Part shown: positions 55,665 to 57,809 of the stretch, piece after piece
Layout: each line of letters starts with the position of its first letter
Numbering within the stretch: position 1 is the stretch's first letter
Source: Gammaproteobacteria bacterium
GTDB taxonomy: Bacteria > Pseudomonadota > Gammaproteobacteria > Steroidobacterales > Foliamicaceae
Length of the DNA stretch: 57,809 bases
Direction of reading: 5' to 3'
NCBI GenBank assembly: GCA_009838035.1
Contig: VXSK01000006.1
Span: forward strand, 1-57,809
The notes under the pieces: generated by a model
Told to the model about the DNA's origin: nothing
Database searches by the model: none
The model's input: only the letters and a program-made list of their open reading frames with translations
Program-made: the position numbers and the translations under genes

Positions 55665-56987
55665 GTGACCGGAGTGACCGATGCGCCCCGATGGCCCCGG
55701 CGCGGCTACGCATGGTACGTCGTGATCCTGCTGATGGTCCTGTACCTGTGCTCGTTCCTCGACCGCAACATCATCACCCTGCTGGTCGAACCCCTGAAGC
55801 GCGACCTCGACCTGAGCGATGTCGAGATCGGCATGTTGTACGGCCTGGCCTTCGCTGCCTTCTACACCACCCTGGGCCTGTTCGCAGCCGGGATGGCCGA
55901 CCTGTGGAACCGCCCTGCCGTCATTGCCGTGGGAGTCGTATTGTGGAGCCTGGCTACGGCGGCCTGCGGACTCGCAACGAACTACGCTCAGCTTTTCGTC
56001 GCCCGAATGCTGGTCGGCGTAGGCCAGGCGGCACTCTCGCCCGCCGCCTACTCGCTGATCGCCGATTACTTCCCGCCAAGAGTCCGTTTGCGGGCCACCG
56101 CCACTTATGCCGCAGGCCTTTACCTCGGTATCGGGCTGGCCACACTCACCGGGGGACTGGTCATCAACTGGGTGGCGGGCGGGGGCAGCGCCGAACTGCC
56201 CGTGATTGGCTCGCTGAGGGGCTGGCAGGTCGTCTTCATCGTCGTGGGCCTCCCGGGCGTTCTGCTGGGAGTGCTCACGCTGGCCTCGGTGCGCGAAACG
56301 GCTCGTTTCGGAGAGGCGCCCGAAGCCGGCGTCAGCGCAAGGTCGTTCGTCCGATTCCTGGGCGGGCCGCAACGGACCCTGTACCTGACCCACTTTCTGG
56401 GCTTTTCCTGCCAGGTCACCTACTCCTACAGCTTCGGCGCCTGGACGCCGTCTTTCCTGATCCGGGAATTCGGCTGGACCCAGGCCCAGACGGGCCTGGG
56501 CCTGGGCTCGGTCACGCTGGTGACAGCGCCGCTCGGCGTGTACCTGGGCAGCGTCGCGGCGCAGCGCCTTCGCCGGCGCTGGCCGCGGGACGCCGAAATT
56601 CGGGTTGCGTTCGCGATCGCACTGATCGCCCTTCCCTTCGCCGTGGCCTTTCCGTTCGCGTCCACCGCAACGCAGGCGCTGGCGCTGATCGGCGTAACGC
56701 AGTGCCTGATCAGCATGCCCTTCGGCATCTCGCCGGTGGCGCTGAACGAGGTGACTCCGAATCGGTTCCGGGCCCGAATCATCGCCGTGTACCTGTTCTG
56801 CGTAAACCTGCTCGGCCTGTCGCTGGGTCCGGTGGGTGTGGCGCTGCTGACCGAGCGGGTTTTCGGTTCGCCGGATCGACTGCCCCTGGCGCTGGCGACC
56901 ATGGCAGTCTGCACCATGCCTCTCGCGGCGGTCATATTCCGGGTCTGCGCGCCCGCCTACCGCCAGGTCGCGCGGAACCGTGCCTAG
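55665..56987 (+). CDS. MFS transporter, 12-TM (spinster/phthalate-type)
   Basis: A 440-residue transporter with about twelve hydrophobic segments. LDRNIITLLVEPLKRDLDLSD near residue 35 is the usual first-helix and loop signature of anion:cation symporter and spinster-like MFS proteins. FVARMLVGVGQAALSPAAYSLIADYFP is the motif-bearing fourth to fifth helix. The start is a GTG at 55665 (or the GTG at 55674), with a weak ribosome-binding site. The TAG lies inside the palindrome that precedes the next gene. The substrate is unknown. Confidence 0.88.
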   Translation: MTGVTDAPRWPRRGYAWYVVILLMVLYLCSFLDRNIITLLVEPLKRDLDLSDVEIGMLYGLAFAAFYTTLGLFAAGMADLWNRPAVIAVGVVLWSLATAACGLATNYAQLFVARMLVGVGQAALSPAAYSLIADYFPPRVRLRATATYAAGLYLGIGLATLTGGLVINWVAGGGSAELPVIGSLRGWQVVFIVVGLPGVLLGVLTLASVRETARFGEAPEAGVSARSFVRFLGGPQRTLYLTHFLGFSCQVTYSYSFGAWTPSFLIREFGWTQAQTGLGLGSVTLVTAPLGVYLGSVAAQRLRRRWPRDAEIRVAFAIALIALPFAVAFPFASTATQALALIGVTQCLISMPFGISPVALNEVTPNRFRARIIAVYLFCVNLLGLSLGPVGVALLTERVFGSPDRLPLALATMAVCTMPLAAVIFRVCAPAYRQVARNRA

Positions 56988-57006
56988 TGTTGTGAGACAC
57001 AACACT
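56986..57006. repeat. Perfect palindrome between MFS transporter and TVP38 gene
   Basis: AGTGTTGTG and CACAACACT, a perfect 9-base inverted repeat with a 3-base AGA spacer. It overlaps the MFS stop codon and ends four bases before the ATG of the next gene. It has no T-run and a low GC content, so it looks more like an operator or an RNA hairpin that hides the ribosome site than a terminator. Confidence 0.55.
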
Positions 57007-57010
57007 TAGC

Positions 57011-57697
57011 ATGAAACGGCGAGCGCTGATACTGCTGCTTTCGCTGACGGCGCTGCTCGTCGCCGTCTGGATGCTGCCGGCGCGCGAGTGGCTGATCCAA
57101 TCCACCGACTGGGCGCAGGCGCATCCGCGCATCGCCTGGGCCGGCTTCATTCTCGCCTACATCCTGGCCGCGGTGTTCATGGTTCCGGGTTCCATTCTTA
57201 CCCTTGCGGCAGGCGTGCTCTTCGGTGTCGCCCTGGGCGTGGCCCTCGTGTCCCTGGCGAGCACTCTGGGCGCATGCTGCGCGTTTCTAGTGGGCAGATT
57301 CATGGCGAGGGACTGGGTCGAATCCCGGCTGGAGGCCATGCCGCGTTTCCGCGCCCTGGACCGCGCGGTGGCCCGCAGGGGTTGGCTGATCGTGCTGCTG
57401 GCGCGGCTTTCCGTCGTGATCCCCTACAACCTGCTGAACTACGCCCTGGGACTAACGAATGTGCGCTTCGGGGCCTACCTGTTCGGCACGCTCATCGGCA
57501 TGCTGCCGGCCATTTTTCTCTATGTCTACCTCGGCTCCGTAGCGGGGAGCCTGGCATCCCTGGAGCAGACCGGCGCCCCGATGATTCCGCAATCGCTGTT
57601 CATTGCCGGTCTCATCGTCACGGCATTGCTGATTCTAGTGATAGCCCGCCTGACCGCCCGCGCCCTACGAAGCGAACTCGACAGAGACGGCAGCTAA
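57011..57697 (+). CDS. TVP38/TMEM64 family membrane protein
   Basis: A 228-residue protein with about five to six hydrophobic segments. It has the SNARE-associated/DedA-like pattern of TVP38: the FILAYILAAVFMVPGSILTLAAGVLFG segment, GACCAFLVGRFMARDWVES, VLLARLSVVIPYNLLNYALGLT and GTLIGMLPAIFLYVYLGS. The Pro-containing re-entrant stretches are characteristic of DedA-superfamily proteins, some of which scramble or flip lipids. No ribosome-binding site is seen; a palindrome sits immediately before the ATG, so coupling to the MFS gene is likely. Confidence 0.88.
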   Translation: MKRRALILLLSLTALLVAVWMLPAREWLIQSTDWAQAHPRIAWAGFILAYILAAVFMVPGSILTLAAGVLFGVALGVALVSLASTLGACCAFLVGRFMARDWVESRLEAMPRFRALDRAVARRGWLIVLLARLSVVIPYNLLNYALGLTNVRFGAYLFGTLIGMLPAIFLYVYLGSVAGSLASLEQTGAPMIPQSLFIAGLIVTALLILVIARLTARALRSELDRDGS

Positions 57698-57809
57698 GAG
57701 TTCTGCGCTTTTAGAGGCACGCCAACTGAAGCCCGTCGTTGGTCCCCCTACTCGCGGGAGCGTTGGAGTATCCATGTTGTCAAGCATGGGTATTCAGGGG
57801 GGCTTGTGG
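57698..57809. other. Non-coding right edge with imperfect inverted repeats
   Basis: No gene is recognised. An imperfect inverted repeat (GTATCCATG near 57768 and CATGGGTAT near 57785), flanked by CCCCCT and AGGGGGG, could be a hairpin or the edge of an element outside the window. It is cut by the window end and cannot be judged. Confidence 0.25.

Noticed and set aside
55638..57005. Open frame of 455 codons antisense to the MFS gene
   Set aside because: Its product is Gln/His/Arg-rich low-complexity; the plus-strand frame has twelve membrane segments.

Overview
This window is a dense, high-GC stretch of bacterial chromosome with about 54 protein genes, one cobalamin riboswitch, and no rRNA, tRNA, transposase, phage gene or CRISPR array that I could find. 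Gene content and order point to a Gammaproteobacterium: fis-purH-purD, aroQ-accB-accC, divergent rhlB/trxA-rho, divergent rph/yicC-gmk-rpoZ-spoT-ridA-recG, kdkA and a GT9 heptosyltransferase. Four TonB-dependent receptors, several Tat or lipoprotein exports and scattered catabolic genes suggest a free-living, probably aquatic heterotroph. The genus cannot be fixed from the sequence alone.

Layout. 1-2.8 kb: a DUF465 protein, a YeiH-type membrane protein and a secreted amidohydrolase. 2.9-5.3 kb: polyphosphate kinase 2 and two overlapping alpha/beta-hydrolases. 5.3-9.2 kb: a minus-strand transporter-hydratase-aldolase operon resembling the end of the homoprotocatechuate meta-cleavage route, with a divergent Tat-exported DUF1838 protein. 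9.2-13.3 kb: cysQ, rhlB, trxA and rho, the last with an Arg-rich extension. 13.4-15.7 kb: an operon of two DUF1538 membrane proteins, a PII-like protein and a two-CBS protein. 15.7-22.7 kb: two TonB receptors flanking a Tat-exported flavin amine oxidase. 22.8-29.2 kb: two operons, aroQ-accBC and fis-purHD, the latter ending in an Asp/Glu-racemase-fold gene. 29.3-32.4 kb: a DUF2799 lipoprotein and a third TonB receptor. 32.4-34.8 kb: groESL with a sigma32-like promoter and an intrinsic terminator. 34.8-40.6 kb: glnE, a zinc-finger protein and lipid A/core genes. 40.6-43.6 kb: cobalamin riboswitch, btuB-like receptor and cob(I)alamin adenosyltransferase. 43.6-45.3 kb: an M28 peptidase. 45.3-52.8 kb: recG, ridA, spoT, rpoZ, gmk, yicC and rph. 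52.8-57.8 kb: an Old-Yellow-Enzyme-type oxidoreductase, rdgB, an AT-rich gap with a cluster of DnaA boxes, an MFS transporter and a TVP38 membrane protein.

The most interesting items are: the DnaA-box/AT-rich gap near 55.5 kb, a candidate chromosomal origin set among genes that lie near the origin in other Gammaproteobacteria; the DUF1538-DUF1538-PII-CBS operon, which looks like a nucleotide-sensing ion transport system; extreme compaction, with convergent genes sharing stop-codon bases and one divergent pair whose start codons overlap; and an operon extension that couples a racemase-fold enzyme lacking its first catalytic Cys to purine synthesis.
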